DNA of 64,000 nt from Halomonas nitroreducens (lineage in GTDB: Bacteria; Pseudomonadota; Gammaproteobacteria; Pseudomonadales; Halomonadaceae), in contig NZ_RXNS01000001.1 of NCBI RefSeq assembly GCF_003966155.1, positions 124,001 through 188,000 of the forward strand, read 5' to 3'. A program made the translations under genes and the position numbers. Below, one piece after another: positions 43,875 to 52,583 of the stretch. The stretch's first letter is position 1, and the number at the start of each line of letters is the position of its first letter. The notes beneath the pieces were generated by a model. The model saw only the letters and a list, made by a program, of their open reading frames with translations, did no database searches and had not been told where the DNA came from.

Positions 43875-44653
43875 GTCTCGCTCCTCGCTTGTTCCACTGG
43901 CTCGTCAAGCGTCTCCCGGTGCGTTACCTCCAGGGCCGCCGGCAGCTTCGAGCGGTGCCGCAGCCACATCACCCCGGCCATGTCGATCAGGCCTGCCCAC
44001 AGCCGGTTATGCACCCCATAGTGCGAGCGGCCGGCGCCCCGCGGGCGGTGGCTGACCGGCAGCGAGACGCAGCGACCGCCCTGGGCCTGAACCAGTGCCG
44101 GCAGGAAACGGTGCATGTGATCGAAGTAGGGCAGGCGCAGGAAGGCCTCGCGGCGGATGACCTTGAGCCCGCAGCCGGTGTCCGGCGTGGCATCCTGGAG
44201 CAGCCGAGCGCGCACGCCGTTGGCAATGCGTGACGAGATCCGCTTGAGCCAGTCGTCGTGACGGGTGGTGCGGTGGCCGGCGACCAGGGCGACATCGCCC
44301 TGGCGTGCCCGTGCGAGCAGCCGCGGCAGGTCCGCGGGGTCGTTCTGGCCATCGCCGTCAAGGGTGGCCAGCCATTCGCCCCGCGCCGCGTGACCGGCCT
44401 GCCACACCGAGGTGCTCTGCCCGGCACTCTCGGCATGGCGCAGGGGCCTCAGCCGGGGATCCCTGGCGGTTCGTGCCCCGAGCAGCGCCCAGCTGCCGTC
44501 GCGGGAGCCATCGTCCACCACCAGCACTTCATGATCGAGAGCGGCCAGGGCGCGGGCGATCTCGTCGAGCAGGCTCGGCAGGTTGCCCGACTCGTCCCGG
44601 GCGGGAATGATCACGGATACCAGGGGAGCTTTCACGGCGGGTTCTCTGTGCAT
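43871..44653 (-). CDS. GT2-family glycosyltransferase (dolichol-phosphate-sugar synthase type)
   Basis: A 260-residue GT-A fold enzyme that probably charges a polyprenyl phosphate with a sugar for use by the downstream GT39 protein. The motifs are VSVIIPARDESGNLPSLLDEI, VLVVDDGSRDGSW, ATLDGDGQNDPADLP (the DGD/DxQ catalytic block) and GCGLKVIRREAF. The C-terminal region lacks large membrane spans seen in ArnC, which fits the separate LAB_N protein encoded next. It is the first gene of the cassette. Confidence 0.9.
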   Translation of the reverse strand: MHREPAVKAPLVSVIIPARDESGNLPSLLDEIARALAALDHEVLVVDDGSRDGSWALLGARTARDPRLRPLRHAESAGQSTSVWQAGHAARGEWLATLDGDGQNDPADLPRLLARARQGDVALVAGHRTTRHDDWLKRISSRIANGVRARLLQDATPDTGCGLKVIRREAFLRLPYFDHMHRFLPALVQAQGGRCVSLPVSHRPRGAGRSHYGVHNRLWAGLIDMAGVMWLRHRSKLPAALEVTHRETLDEPVEQARSET

Positions 44654-44699
44654 GCTTGCGGACCGGAGCAGACACTACCCAAGCATTCTTATCACAGGC

Positions 44700-45509
44700 T
44701 TAAGAGGCGGGGAATGCGTCGTGTCGCCAGGGCGGGGCCTGGCGGAAGTAGCGCGTCAGCAGCCCGTAGAGTGATGGGTAGGCCTGATGCAGGACCCCCG
44801 GAGCCGTGAAGAAATATTCGCAGGCCACCGCGAAGCATTCCCCCGGGTGACTGGCGGCATAGTCGTCGATGGGGGTGGCCTCGCCGCGGGCGAGCCTGGC
44901 CTGGAGATCATCCCAGACCGCGGTGAACTCCCGGTGCCAGTCCTGTGGCGCGATGTCGCCGGGCAGGGGCGGAAAGCCGTCGGCGTCCAGGGAGTTGGCC
45001 ATGTCCAGCTTGTGGGCCAGCTCATGGATCAGCACATTGAACCCATCCAGGCCGCCACTGGCCATCAGGTCGGGATAGGCGACCACCACCGGGCCCTGAT
45101 GGGAGGTCTCGCCGACCCGCTGGTCGTCGTATTCGTGCATCACCCCGAACTCGTCGAGCTCCTCCACGCGACGCTGGAAGGCATCGGGCAGGATCAGGAT
45201 CTCGTGGACATTAGCGAAGGCATCGCGATGATCGCCCTCGCTCCAGCCAAGCGTCAGCAGGCAGGCCTGGGCGGCGATGGCCAGCCGGTCCGCGACGTCG
45301 AAGCTCAGTGCTTCGGCCAACGCGGGATGCCGGCTCAGGCGCTTGGCATGAGCGAAGTGCCAGGCCCGGTGGCCGAGGCGGGAGGCCGCCGGCTCCGGCA
45401 CGGCCGCGAGCAGTGGCAGCCGTGCTCGGGCCTCCCGCCAGTCGGCTTCGGGGAAGGGGTGGCGGGTCTCGAACCAGGCGGTGCGCCAGTGTCTCAGCCT
45501 GCCGATCAC
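44700..45509 (-). CDS. mtfA: MtfA-family zinc peptidase
   Basis: A 269-residue M90-type zinc peptidase related to MtfA, which in E. coli interacts with the Mlc repressor. The zinc helix is IHELAHKLDMAN, with His162 and His166. Further family regions are ALSFDVADRLAIAAQACLLTLG and YAASHPGECFAVACEYFF, which supplies the third Glu ligand. Translation likely starts at a GTG with GGAGGAG before it, lying in the end of the upstream gene. Four bases separate it from the GNAT-nitrilase fusion, so they form one operon. Confidence 0.92.
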   Translation of the reverse strand: MIGRLRHWRTAWFETRHPFPEADWREARARLPLLAAVPEPAASRLGHRAWHFAHAKRLSRHPALAEALSFDVADRLAIAAQACLLTLGWSEGDHRDAFANVHEILILPDAFQRRVEELDEFGVMHEYDDQRVGETSHQGPVVVAYPDLMASGGLDGFNVLIHELAHKLDMANSLDADGFPPLPGDIAPQDWHREFTAVWDDLQARLARGEATPIDDYAASHPGECFAVACEYFFTAPGVLHQAYPSLYGLLTRYFRQAPPWRHDAFPAS

Positions 45510-45513
45510 GCTG

Positions 45514-47091
45514 TCAGTTCTCCTCCAGGCCGGTGCGGCCCCCGGACTTCCAGGACCAGTCCCGCAGGCGCAGGTCGAAGAGATCCTGACGGCGGTCCTT
45601 GAGGTTGGTTACCGAGCCCTCGTTGCGGACCACCGTCAGCCGGGTCAGGTCCAGGTCCGAGAACATGATCATCTCGGTGTTGGGGGTGGTCTCGGCCAGC
45701 ACGGCATCGTGGGGGAAGGCGAAATCCGAAGGCGAGAACACCGAGGACTGGGCGTACTGGATCTCCATGTTCTCGATGGAGGGGACGTTGCCGACGCTGC
45801 CACACAGCACCACGTAGCACTCGTTCTCGATGGCTCGCGCCTGGGCACAGTGGCGCACCCGCAGGTAGCCGTTCTTGGTGTCGGTCCAGAAGGGCACGAA
45901 GAGGATGTCCATGTCCTGGTCGGCCAGCAGGCGCGAGAGCTCGGGAAACTCCACGTCGTAGCAGATCAGGATACCCACCCGGCCCGCGTCGGTCTCGAAC
46001 ACCTGCAGCTCGTCGCCGCCCTCGATCACCCAGTCGCGCCGCTCCTGGGGGGTGATGTGCAGCTTGGTCTGGCACTCCAGGGTGCCGTCGCGGTGGCACA
46101 GGTAGGCGACGTTGTACAGCCGGCCGTCGGCCTGTTCCTCGATCATCGAGCCGGCCACGATGTTGATGTTGTAGGCCACCGCCATGCGCGACAGCTCGGC
46201 CTTGAAGCTCTCGGTGAACCCCGCCAGAAAGCGGATGGCGGCGATCTGGTCCTGCTGGGCGGCGCGATCCTGAAGGCCCATCAGGGGGGCGTTGAACAGT
46301 TCCGGGAAGACGGCGAAGTCGCTCTGGTAGTCGGCCAGGGCGTCGACGAAGTACTCCACCTGCTGCAGCACGCCCTCCACCGAGGCGAACTCGCGCATCT
46401 GCCACTGGACGCTGCCGACCCGTACCTGGGTGGGGCGGGTCTCCAGCACCCGCTCGGCTGGCTCGAAGAGGATGTTGTTCCACTCCAGCAGGGTCGCGTA
46501 GCCCTGGGATTTCTCGTCCTCGGGCAGGTACTTGCGCAGCAGCCGCTTGACCTGGAAATCATTGGCCAGCTGGAAGGAGAGGATGGGGTCGTGGATCTCC
46601 TTGCGGGCCACCTTGTCGATGTACTCGGTGGGCGAGAGCTCCTCGGCATGCTGGTGGTACTGGGGAATGCGCCCGCCGGCGAGGATCGCCCGCAGGTTCA
46701 TCGAGCGGCACAGCTCCTTGCGCGCCTCGTAGAGGCGGCGGCCCAGGCGGTAGCCGCGATAATCCGGATGGATCAGCACGTCCAGGCCGTACATGGCGTC
46801 GCCCTGGGGATCGTTGAGGATGATCTCGCGCTGGCCGATCAGGTCGTCGTACTGGTGGGGATTGGAGAAGTCGTCGTAGTCGACCCGCACGGTCAGGGCC
46901 ACGCCGACCAGCTTGCCGTCGTCCTCGATGGCGATCTGGCCGTCCGGGAATTCCTGGATCAGCTTCTCGATAGTGTGTTCCGGCCAGGCGCCACCGATGT
47001 CGTGGTAGACGGCGTCCATCAGCGCCTTCAGCTCGGGATAGTCGTCCGGCGTCAGGTTGCGCAGGTTCAGGTGCAGCTCATCGAGGGACAT
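45514..47091 (-). CDS. GNAT acetyltransferase-carbon-nitrogen hydrolase fusion
   Basis: A 525-residue two-domain protein. Residues about 1-170 form a GNAT acetyltransferase (LNLRNLTPDDYPELKALMDAVY, GLDVLIHPDYRGYRLGRRLYEARKEL). Residues about 220-490 form a nitrilase-superfamily amidase with the Glu-Lys-Cys triad in AVFPELFNAP, CQTKLHITPQERRDWV and ILICYDVEFPEL. This exact fusion occurs in many bacteria. The substrates are unknown, and reports of related fusions do not settle it. The chosen ATG at 47091 is downstream of a weak GGAAG. It forms an operon with mtfA. Confidence 0.9.
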   Translation of the reverse strand: MSLDELHLNLRNLTPDDYPELKALMDAVYHDIGGAWPEHTIEKLIQEFPDGQIAIEDDGKLVGVALTVRVDYDDFSNPHQYDDLIGQREIILNDPQGDAMYGLDVLIHPDYRGYRLGRRLYEARKELCRSMNLRAILAGGRIPQYHQHAEELSPTEYIDKVARKEIHDPILSFQLANDFQVKRLLRKYLPEDEKSQGYATLLEWNNILFEPAERVLETRPTQVRVGSVQWQMREFASVEGVLQQVEYFVDALADYQSDFAVFPELFNAPLMGLQDRAAQQDQIAAIRFLAGFTESFKAELSRMAVAYNINIVAGSMIEEQADGRLYNVAYLCHRDGTLECQTKLHITPQERRDWVIEGGDELQVFETDAGRVGILICYDVEFPELSRLLADQDMDILFVPFWTDTKNGYLRVRHCAQARAIENECYVVLCGSVGNVPSIENMEIQYAQSSVFSPSDFAFPHDAVLAETTPNTEMIMFSDLDLTRLTVVRNEGSVTNLKDRRQDLFDLRLRDWSWKSGGRTGLEEN

Positions 47092-47287
47092 GATCCAAGG
47101 CTTCCCGGTCCAAGTATGAAGAAGGGAGTCTAGCATGGGGCCTTGGAGGCAGCAGAGGTCCAAGCTGCGGCATGGATCGGGGTAAGGGAAGGTCTTCGGC
47201 CACCGACATAGCGAGGTAAGGGCGAACCGAGGATGCTCCGCACTGAAGTGGACCGGGGTCAGCCAATCGAGTCGTGAGGGTGGAAAG

Positions 47288-48178
47288 ATGGATTGTAACA
47301 GAGCACTCTTGAAGAACCTGATGAGCATGGCGGCCATGGTCGAGGCACGGGACCCCTATACCGGTGGCCATCTGTGGCGCGTATCGCAGTTTGCCCACCT
47401 GCTGGCAGCCGAGGCTGGCCTCGATGATCGCCAGCAGGCTCGGATGGCCTTGGGCGGCTTCCTGCACGATCTGGGCAAGGTCGGCGTGCCGGATGGCATC
47501 CTCAACAAGCCGGGGCCGCTGAACGACGACGAGTTCGCCGTCATCAAGACCCATCCGGCGATCGGGCATCGCTTGCTGCTCCAGCACCCTCTGGCCCCGC
47601 TGGTCGAAGGGGCGGTTCATGGGCATCACGAGCGCCCCGACGGGCGTGGCTATCCCCGCGGTCTCGAAGGCGAGGTCATTCCTCTGGAGGCACGCGTGGT
47701 CGGGATCGCCGACGCCTTCGATGCCATGACCAGTCAGCGCCCCTATCGCCGCGGAATGCCCATCGATCGCGCCTTGCAGCTCATACGGACGAATCTCGGG
47801 AACCAGTTCGATCGATGGCTGGGTGAGCACTTCCTGGCGCTAGGGGAGACGGGGCAACTCGAGCATGTCGTCGGCCATAGCGAGCTGGAGGTGCCGCTGC
47901 AGGCGTGTCCGTCCTGTGGACCGGTGATCGTGGTGCGCTCGGCGCAGCGGACTGGCGAGCATGTGTATTGCCGCCTATGCCGAGCCGAGCTGGTGCTACA
48001 GCGACATGGCAAGCGTCTGGATGTGGTGCCCACCGGGCGACGAGGCGATGCATCGCAGCTGGTTCCGACCGTCGACGAAGATCTGATCGAGCGTCTGGTC
48101 GTGACGGCGCAGCAGCATCTTTCGGCGTCTCGCCGCCAGGCACTGATGTCGCGTCTGCGCACCCGGCTCGCGTTCTAG
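47288..48178 (+). CDS. HD-GYP domain protein with C-terminal zinc ribbon
   Basis: A 296-residue cytoplasmic HD-GYP protein, a predicted cyclic di-GMP phosphodiesterase. The metal pair is HD at residues 60-61 in FLHDLGKVGVPDGILNKPGPL, and the GYP signature HHERPDGRGYP is at 113-123, both intact. There is no receiver or sensing domain. The N-terminus goes straight into the HD fold. The C-terminal part carries Cys207, Cys210, Cys228 and Cys231 (CPSC and CRLC), which look like a zinc ribbon. It is divergent from the GNAT-nitrilase gene and leads into the GltS-like gene 59 bases later. Confidence 0.88.
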   Translation: MDCNRALLKNLMSMAAMVEARDPYTGGHLWRVSQFAHLLAAEAGLDDRQQARMALGGFLHDLGKVGVPDGILNKPGPLNDDEFAVIKTHPAIGHRLLLQHPLAPLVEGAVHGHHERPDGRGYPRGLEGEVIPLEARVVGIADAFDAMTSQRPYRRGMPIDRALQLIRTNLGNQFDRWLGEHFLALGETGQLEHVVGHSELEVPLQACPSCGPVIVVRSAQRTGEHVYCRLCRAELVLQRHGKRLDVVPTGRRGDASQLVPTVDEDLIERLVVTAQQHLSASRRQALMSRLRTRLAF

Positions 48179-48237
48179 CCCCGTTCCTGGCGAGATGGCC
48201 CGGTCCGGGGCATCCGCGAATGAAGCGCGGAGGACAT

Positions 48238-49830
48238 ATGCAGCACTGGTTTTTCCACTTCGTGGTCGTGTCGCTGGCTCTCAACGCCTTGATGGCGCTG
48301 GTCTGGCCGACCGGCCTGTGGTCACTGGTGGTCGTCGGGCCGCTGATCCTGATGGGCTTGCATGACTGGTGGCAGACCGAACACAGCATCCGACGCAACT
48401 TTCCGCTGTTCGCCCGGGGGCGCTGGTGCATGGAGGCGCTGCGCCCTTATGTGCGGCAGTACTTCATCGAATCGGATACCGACGCGACGCCCATCAGTCG
48501 GATGTTCCGCAGCATCGTCTACCAGCGGGCCAAGGATACCCTGGACAGCGTGCCCTATGGCACACGGGTGGACACCTACCGTGACGGTTACGAATGGATC
48601 GGTCACTCCATAGCCGCGATCGACGCCGAGGCGGTCGATCAGGACATGCGGGTCGCGGTGGGGGGAGCCGACTGCCGACATCCCTATCGGGCCAGTATCC
48701 TCAATGTCTCGGCCATGAGTTTCGGTGCCCTCAGCGGCAATGCCATTCTCGCCCTTAACCGCGGGGCTCGCGAGGGCGGCTTCGCCCACAATACCGGCGA
48801 GGGCGGTATCAGCCCCTATCACCTCGAGCATGGGGGCGACCTGGTCTGGCAGATCGGCACGGGCTATTTCGGCTGCCGGCGGGCCGACGGTGGCTTCTGC
48901 GCCGAGACCTTCAGGGAAGCTGCGTCCCACGCGAGCGTGCGCATGATCGAGCTCAAGCTCTCCCAGGGAGCCAAGCCCGGGCATGGCGGCATCCTGCCGG
49001 CGGAGAAGAACACCGCGGAGATCGCCCTTAGTCGCGGCGTCGAGCCCGGTATCGAGGTGCGCTCACCGGCGGCCCATTCCGCCTTCGCCACGCCGCGGGA
49101 GATGATGCACTTCATAGCCCGGCTGCGGGAGCTGGCCGACGGCAAGCCAGTGGGCTTCAAGCTGGCGATCGGCCACCGGGTCGAGTTCCTGGCACTCTGC
49201 AAGGCCATGCTCGAGACCGGTATCCTCCCGGATTTCATCACCGTGGATGGCGGCGAGGGGGGCACCGGGGCCGCGCCCCTGGAGTTTGCCAACTCGCTGG
49301 GCATGCCGCTGCGCGAAGCGGTGGCCTTCGTCGATGACTGCCTGACCGGCTTCGACCTGCGCCAGGAGATACGGGTGATCGCCGCCGGCAAGGTGTTTAC
49401 CGGTTTCCATATCGTCAAGAATCTGGCACTGGGCGCAGACATGTGCAACAGCGCACGTGGCATGATGCTGGCCCTGGGCTGCGTGCATTCGCTGACCTGT
49501 CACAGCAACCGCTGTCCCACCGGCGTGACCACCCAGGACCCCCGGCTCTATCGTGGCCTGGTGGTCAGCGATAAGGCGCCGCGGGTGGCCCAGTACCATG
49601 CCAAGACCCTGCATGCCGCCGCAGAGATCATCGGCGCGGCAGGGCTTCGCCACAGCCGCGAGTTGCGCCGCCACCATCTCTTTCGGCGTATCAACCAGCA
49701 GGCCGTGTGCCAATACGACCAGATATTTCCTCGCCTGCCCCCGGGGAGCCTGCTCGGCGATCAGGTGCCCGCACGCTTCCAACGGGATCTGGCGCAGGCG
49801 TCGGCGGACCACTTCTGGCGATTGGGCTAA
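48238..49830 (+). CDS. FMN-binding glutamate synthase-family protein
   Basis: A 530-residue protein that matches the FMN/iron-sulfur domain of glutamate synthase without the amidotransferase domain. The N-terminal 45 residues form two membrane spans (FFHFVVVSLALNALMALVWP, GLWSLVVVGPLILMG). The FMN region includes SAMSFGALSGNAILALNRGAREGGFAHNTGEGGISPYH and ITVDGGEGGTGAAPLEFANS. The [3Fe-4S] cysteines are in VHSLTCHSNRCPTG. Its membrane anchor and missing glutaminase domain argue against a normal GOGAT function. The real reaction is unknown. GGAGGAC precedes the ATG. Confidence 0.88.
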   Translation: MQHWFFHFVVVSLALNALMALVWPTGLWSLVVVGPLILMGLHDWWQTEHSIRRNFPLFARGRWCMEALRPYVRQYFIESDTDATPISRMFRSIVYQRAKDTLDSVPYGTRVDTYRDGYEWIGHSIAAIDAEAVDQDMRVAVGGADCRHPYRASILNVSAMSFGALSGNAILALNRGAREGGFAHNTGEGGISPYHLEHGGDLVWQIGTGYFGCRRADGGFCAETFREAASHASVRMIELKLSQGAKPGHGGILPAEKNTAEIALSRGVEPGIEVRSPAAHSAFATPREMMHFIARLRELADGKPVGFKLAIGHRVEFLALCKAMLETGILPDFITVDGGEGGTGAAPLEFANSLGMPLREAVAFVDDCLTGFDLRQEIRVIAAGKVFTGFHIVKNLALGADMCNSARGMMLALGCVHSLTCHSNRCPTGVTTQDPRLYRGLVVSDKAPRVAQYHAKTLHAAAEIIGAAGLRHSRELRRHHLFRRINQQAVCQYDQIFPRLPPGSLLGDQVPARFQRDLAQASADHFWRLG

Positions 49831-49893
49831 TGCCACATCGTCACCAACGCCGGCGGGGCCGTAATGGGGCTGGCCGTGTCGTCGCCAGGCGCC

Positions 49894-50160
49894 TCAGCGC
49901 AGCTGGCTGTCCTTGCTGCCCCGCCGATTGTGTCCGGCGGTGGGTCCACGGTGCTTGTCGCGCTCGGCCTGGCAGTCGATGCAGAGTCGCACCCCGGGCA
50001 CGGCCTGTCGCCGTGCCTCGGGGATCGGCTCGTCGCACTCGTCACAGTGGCGGGCACTCTCGCCGCGGGGCAAGGCGTGTCTTGCCCGCTCGAGCTCGTC
50101 GCGTACGCTGTCGTCGATCTGCTGCTGCACATCGCCGTCTCTCGACCAGCCTCCGGCCAT
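49894..50160 (-). CDS. TraR/DksA-family zinc finger protein
   Basis: An 88-residue protein with the C-terminal DksA/TraR zinc finger: Cys39, Cys42, Cys60 and Cys63 in HCDECDEPIPEARRQAVPGVRLCIDCQAERD. The coiled-coil part of DksA is almost absent: only about 30 residues precede the finger. Short TraR-like proteins can bind RNA polymerase and copy ppGpp plus DksA effects, but this one was not tested. The GGAGACCACC stretch before the ATG at 50160 is a fair ribosome-binding site. Confidence 0.85.
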   Translation of the reverse strand: MAGGWSRDGDVQQQIDDSVRDELERARHALPRGESARHCDECDEPIPEARRQAVPGVRLCIDCQAERDKHRGPTAGHNRRGSKDSQLR

Positions 50161-50363
50161 GGTGGTCTCCCCTCCGCAATGCCCCCGTCATCTGCCTATC
50201 AGCTTGCCAAATGGCTGGCCATGGCGCCATGGGAACCTCGAGCGCCAAGGCCGCGTGTCTCGGGGAGACTGTCCTGCTGAATCAAGGGTTGCCGCTCCCA
50301 GGCGCTCCTCCAGGTCTGAGTGCCATCGACACTTCGCGCGAGGGAGCACTTGAAGTCCGTCAC

Positions 50364-50386
50364 AAAAAACCCCGGCTGCGCCGGGG
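50364..50386 (-). terminator. Intrinsic terminator of the acidic exported protein gene
   Basis: On the minus strand a perfect 7-bp stem CCCCGGC/GCCGGGG (50370-50376 and 50380-50386) with a TGC loop is followed by six T residues (50364-50369). This is a textbook intrinsic terminator 26 bases after the stop codon. Confidence 0.88.
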
Positions 50387-50411
50387 TATCGCTGCCACGT
50401 GGAAAGGGCGA

Positions 50412-50711
50412 TCAGTCGTCGGCATCGTTGGCCGAGTCCACGCCGCTCTCGGGCGCGACCTCGCCGCCCTCGACCGTCGACATCTGGTCCTCTTCCTCCA
50501 GGTCGTTGGCACTGTCGGTGCCGCCTTCCTCGACGAGGGGCTTCTCGCCCATGGCGGCCTCGTCGCTCGACATCATGGACTCGCTGGTCTCGTTGGCGGT
50601 GTCGACGCCGCTCTCGGGCGCCATCTCGTCCTCGTGGTCGGCTGCCAGGGCGGTGCCGGACAGCAGCAACAGGGTGGTCAGGGTAACGGCGGCGGTGGCG
50701 ATCGGTTTCAT
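50412..50711 (-). CDS. Small acidic exported protein with internal repeats
   Basis: A 99-residue exported protein of unknown function. The N-terminus is a signal peptide ([23 protein letters not shown]) cut before ADHEDE. The mature part is extremely acidic, with an APESGVDxAN unit near each end (residues about 31-40 and 86-95) and a related GGTDSAND in the middle. No cysteine or aromatic core is seen, so it is probably disordered in low salt. Its own terminator follows. No homologous family comes to mind. It could be a calcium- or salt-dependent periplasmic protein, but that is a guess. Confidence 0.7.
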   Translation of the reverse strand: MKPIATAAVTLTTLLLLSGTALAADHEDEMAPESGVDTANETSESMMSSDEAAMGEKPLVEEGGTDSANDLEEEDQMSTVEGGEVAPESGVDSANDADD

Positions 50712-50836
50712 GGTTGACCTCTCGTCCGGTAATTGGCGTGCCATGCATCCGTGTATCGATACGAATGCTATACAGAACCTATGCAATGGTTGCAGATCAT
50801 GCAAGGTTTCTCTGTGTAACCCTGGAAACGACAGAA

Positions 50837-50853
50837 CCCCGGCAGGGCCGGGG
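50837..50853 (-). terminator. Possible terminator after glcG
   Basis: A 7-bp stem (50837-50843 and 50847-50853) with an AGG loop sits about 25 bases past the glcG stop on the minus strand, followed by TTCTG rather than a T-run. Likely end of the glc operon. Confidence 0.45.
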
Positions 50854-50878
50854 GTCGGGCGCGATCATGCCGACGGGG

Positions 50879-51280
50879 TCAGGCCAGGGCCGCCACCACG
50901 GCCTTCGCCACCTGCACATCCTGGTCCGGCTTCACGCCGGAAATGCCGACGCTGCCGGCCACCTGGCCCTCGACGATCACCGGCACGCCGCCGGCCAGCA
51001 GGGCCTGCATCGGCGCGGTGACGAAGGCGGTGCGGCCGTTGTTGATCATCTCCTCGAAGACCTGGGTCTCCTTGCGGCCGATGGAGGCATTGCGGGCCTT
51101 CTCGCCGGCGACCTCGGCGCTGAACGGAGGGGCGCCATCCAGGCGGCGCAAGCCGAGCAGGTGACCGCCGTCGTCGGCCACGGCGATGGTGACCGCCCAG
51201 CCGTTGGCCTCGGCTTCCTTCTGGCCGGCGTCGAGGAGGGTGTTGACGTCATCCAGGGTCAGGACGGGTTTGGTTTGCAT
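50879..51280 (-). CDS. glcG: GlcG/HbpS-family heme-binding protein
   Basis: A 133-residue protein of the GlcG/HbpS family. Typical stretches are [44 protein letters not shown], the helix of [12 protein letters not shown], and [36 protein letters not shown]. Some family members bind heme or degrade it. In glc operons the role is unclear. It is the last gene after glcF in the same direction with a 66-base gap. Confidence 0.92.
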   Translation of the reverse strand: MQTKPVLTLDDVNTLLDAGQKEAEANGWAVTIAVADDGGHLLGLRRLDGAPPFSAEVAGEKARNASIGRKETQVFEEMINNGRTAFVTAPMQALLAGGVPVIVEGQVAGSVGISGVKPDQDVQVAKAVVAALA

Positions 51281-51346
51281 GGGACTCTTCCTCGTGGGTG
51301 CATGAAATTGCGGTTCTGCAGGGGGGCGAGCGAACGCCCTGGCTTG

Positions 51347-52582
51347 TCAGTGCTTCTCAAGGGCCTCGTCGACGATCTCGATCCAGTGGCGCACCGGCGT
51401 GCGATTGGCACCTGCCAGGTGGGTCTGGCAACCGATGTTGGCCGTGACGATCACCTCCGGATTGCCGGCCTCCAGGGCATCGAGCTTGTTGTCGCGCAGC
51501 TGGGTGGCGAGTTCCGGCTGGGTCACCGAGTAGGTGCCTGCCGAACCGCAGCAGAGGTGGGCGTCCTGCACCGGGGTCAGCGAGAAGCCGAGTCGCGCCA
51601 GCAGGGCGTCGACGCTGCCGCCGAGCTTCTGGGCGTGCTGCAGGGTGCAAGGGCAATGGAAGGCCAGGCGCTTGTGCTCGCGCAGTGTCAGGCGTTCCAG
51701 GTCCTCCTCGCGCAGGACCTCCACCAGGTCCTTGGCCAGGGCGCTGATGCGCTCGGCTTTCTCGGCGTAGTCGGGGTCATCGGCCAGCACCTCGCCGTAT
51801 TCCTTGACCATCGCCCCGCAGCCACTGGCGGTCTGCACGATGGCCTCGCAGCCGGCCTCGACATGCGGCCACCAGGCGTCGATGTTGGCGCGCATGCGTG
51901 CCCGGCCAGCGTCCAGGGCGTTGAGGTGGTAGTCGATGGCGCCGCAGCAGCCGGCCTCCGGTGCCGGGGTCAGGCCGATGCCGAGGCGATCCAGCACTCG
52001 CGCCGTGGCGGCATTGGTGTTGGGCGACAGGCCCGGCTGGACGCAGCCCTCGAGAATCAGCATCTGGCGTGCGTGGCGACTTCCCGCGGGACGCTGGCCG
52101 GCATCCACCGGAGTCGGTGGCATCTTGCTGCGCAGCGCGGCCGGGACCAGCGGACGGAACACCTGGCCCATCCTGAGCAGCGCCTTGAAGCGCGCGGGGT
52201 CCACCAGCGCCTTGCGCAGGCCGAGACGCAGCGCGCGGTCGGGCATGGAGCGCGGCACTCGCCGCTCGACCTCGGCGCGGCCGATATCGAGCAGCTTGTG
52301 GTACTCCACCCCGGACGGGCAGGTGGTCTCGCAGTTGCGACAGGTCAGGCAGCGATCCAGGTGCAGCCGGGTTTCCTCGGTGACATTGTCGTCATCGGGG
52401 TTCTCCAGCATCTGCTTCATCAGGTAGATGCGCCCACGGGGGCCATCACGCTCGTCGCCCAGCAGCTGGTAGGTGGGGCAGGTGGCGTTGCAGAAGCCGC
52501 AGTGCACGCAGGTACGCAGCACGCGGTCGGCCTCGCGGATATGCGGCTGCTGGAGGTCTTCCTCGGTGAAGTGCGTTTGCAT
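51347..52582 (-). CDS. glcF: Glycolate oxidase iron-sulfur subunit GlcF
   Basis: A 411-residue electron-transfer subunit of glycolate oxidase. Two ferredoxin-type [4Fe-4S] clusters are in [14 protein letters not shown] and [14 protein letters not shown]. Two cysteine-rich CCG domains follow, with [11 protein letters not shown] and [10 protein letters not shown]. It passes electrons from the flavin subunit GlcD to a quinone. One base separates it from glcE upstream, so translation is coupled. Confidence 0.95.
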   Translation of the reverse strand: MQTHFTEEDLQQPHIREADRVLRTCVHCGFCNATCPTYQLLGDERDGPRGRIYLMKQMLENPDDDNVTEETRLHLDRCLTCRNCETTCPSGVEYHKLLDIGRAEVERRVPRSMPDRALRLGLRKALVDPARFKALLRMGQVFRPLVPAALRSKMPPTPVDAGQRPAGSRHARQMLILEGCVQPGLSPNTNAATARVLDRLGIGLTPAPEAGCCGAIDYHLNALDAGRARMRANIDAWWPHVEAGCEAIVQTASGCGAMVKEYGEVLADDPDYAEKAERISALAKDLVEVLREEDLERLTLREHKRLAFHCPCTLQHAQKLGGSVDALLARLGFSLTPVQDAHLCCGSAGTYSVTQPELATQLRDNKLDALEAGNPEVIVTANIGCQTHLAGANRTPVRHWIEIVDEALEKH

Positions 52583-52583
52583 C

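Noticed and set aside
49894..50160. DksA proper
   Set aside because: The coiled coil is almost missing and the protein is far shorter than DksA, so it was called only as a TraR/DksA-family zinc finger protein.
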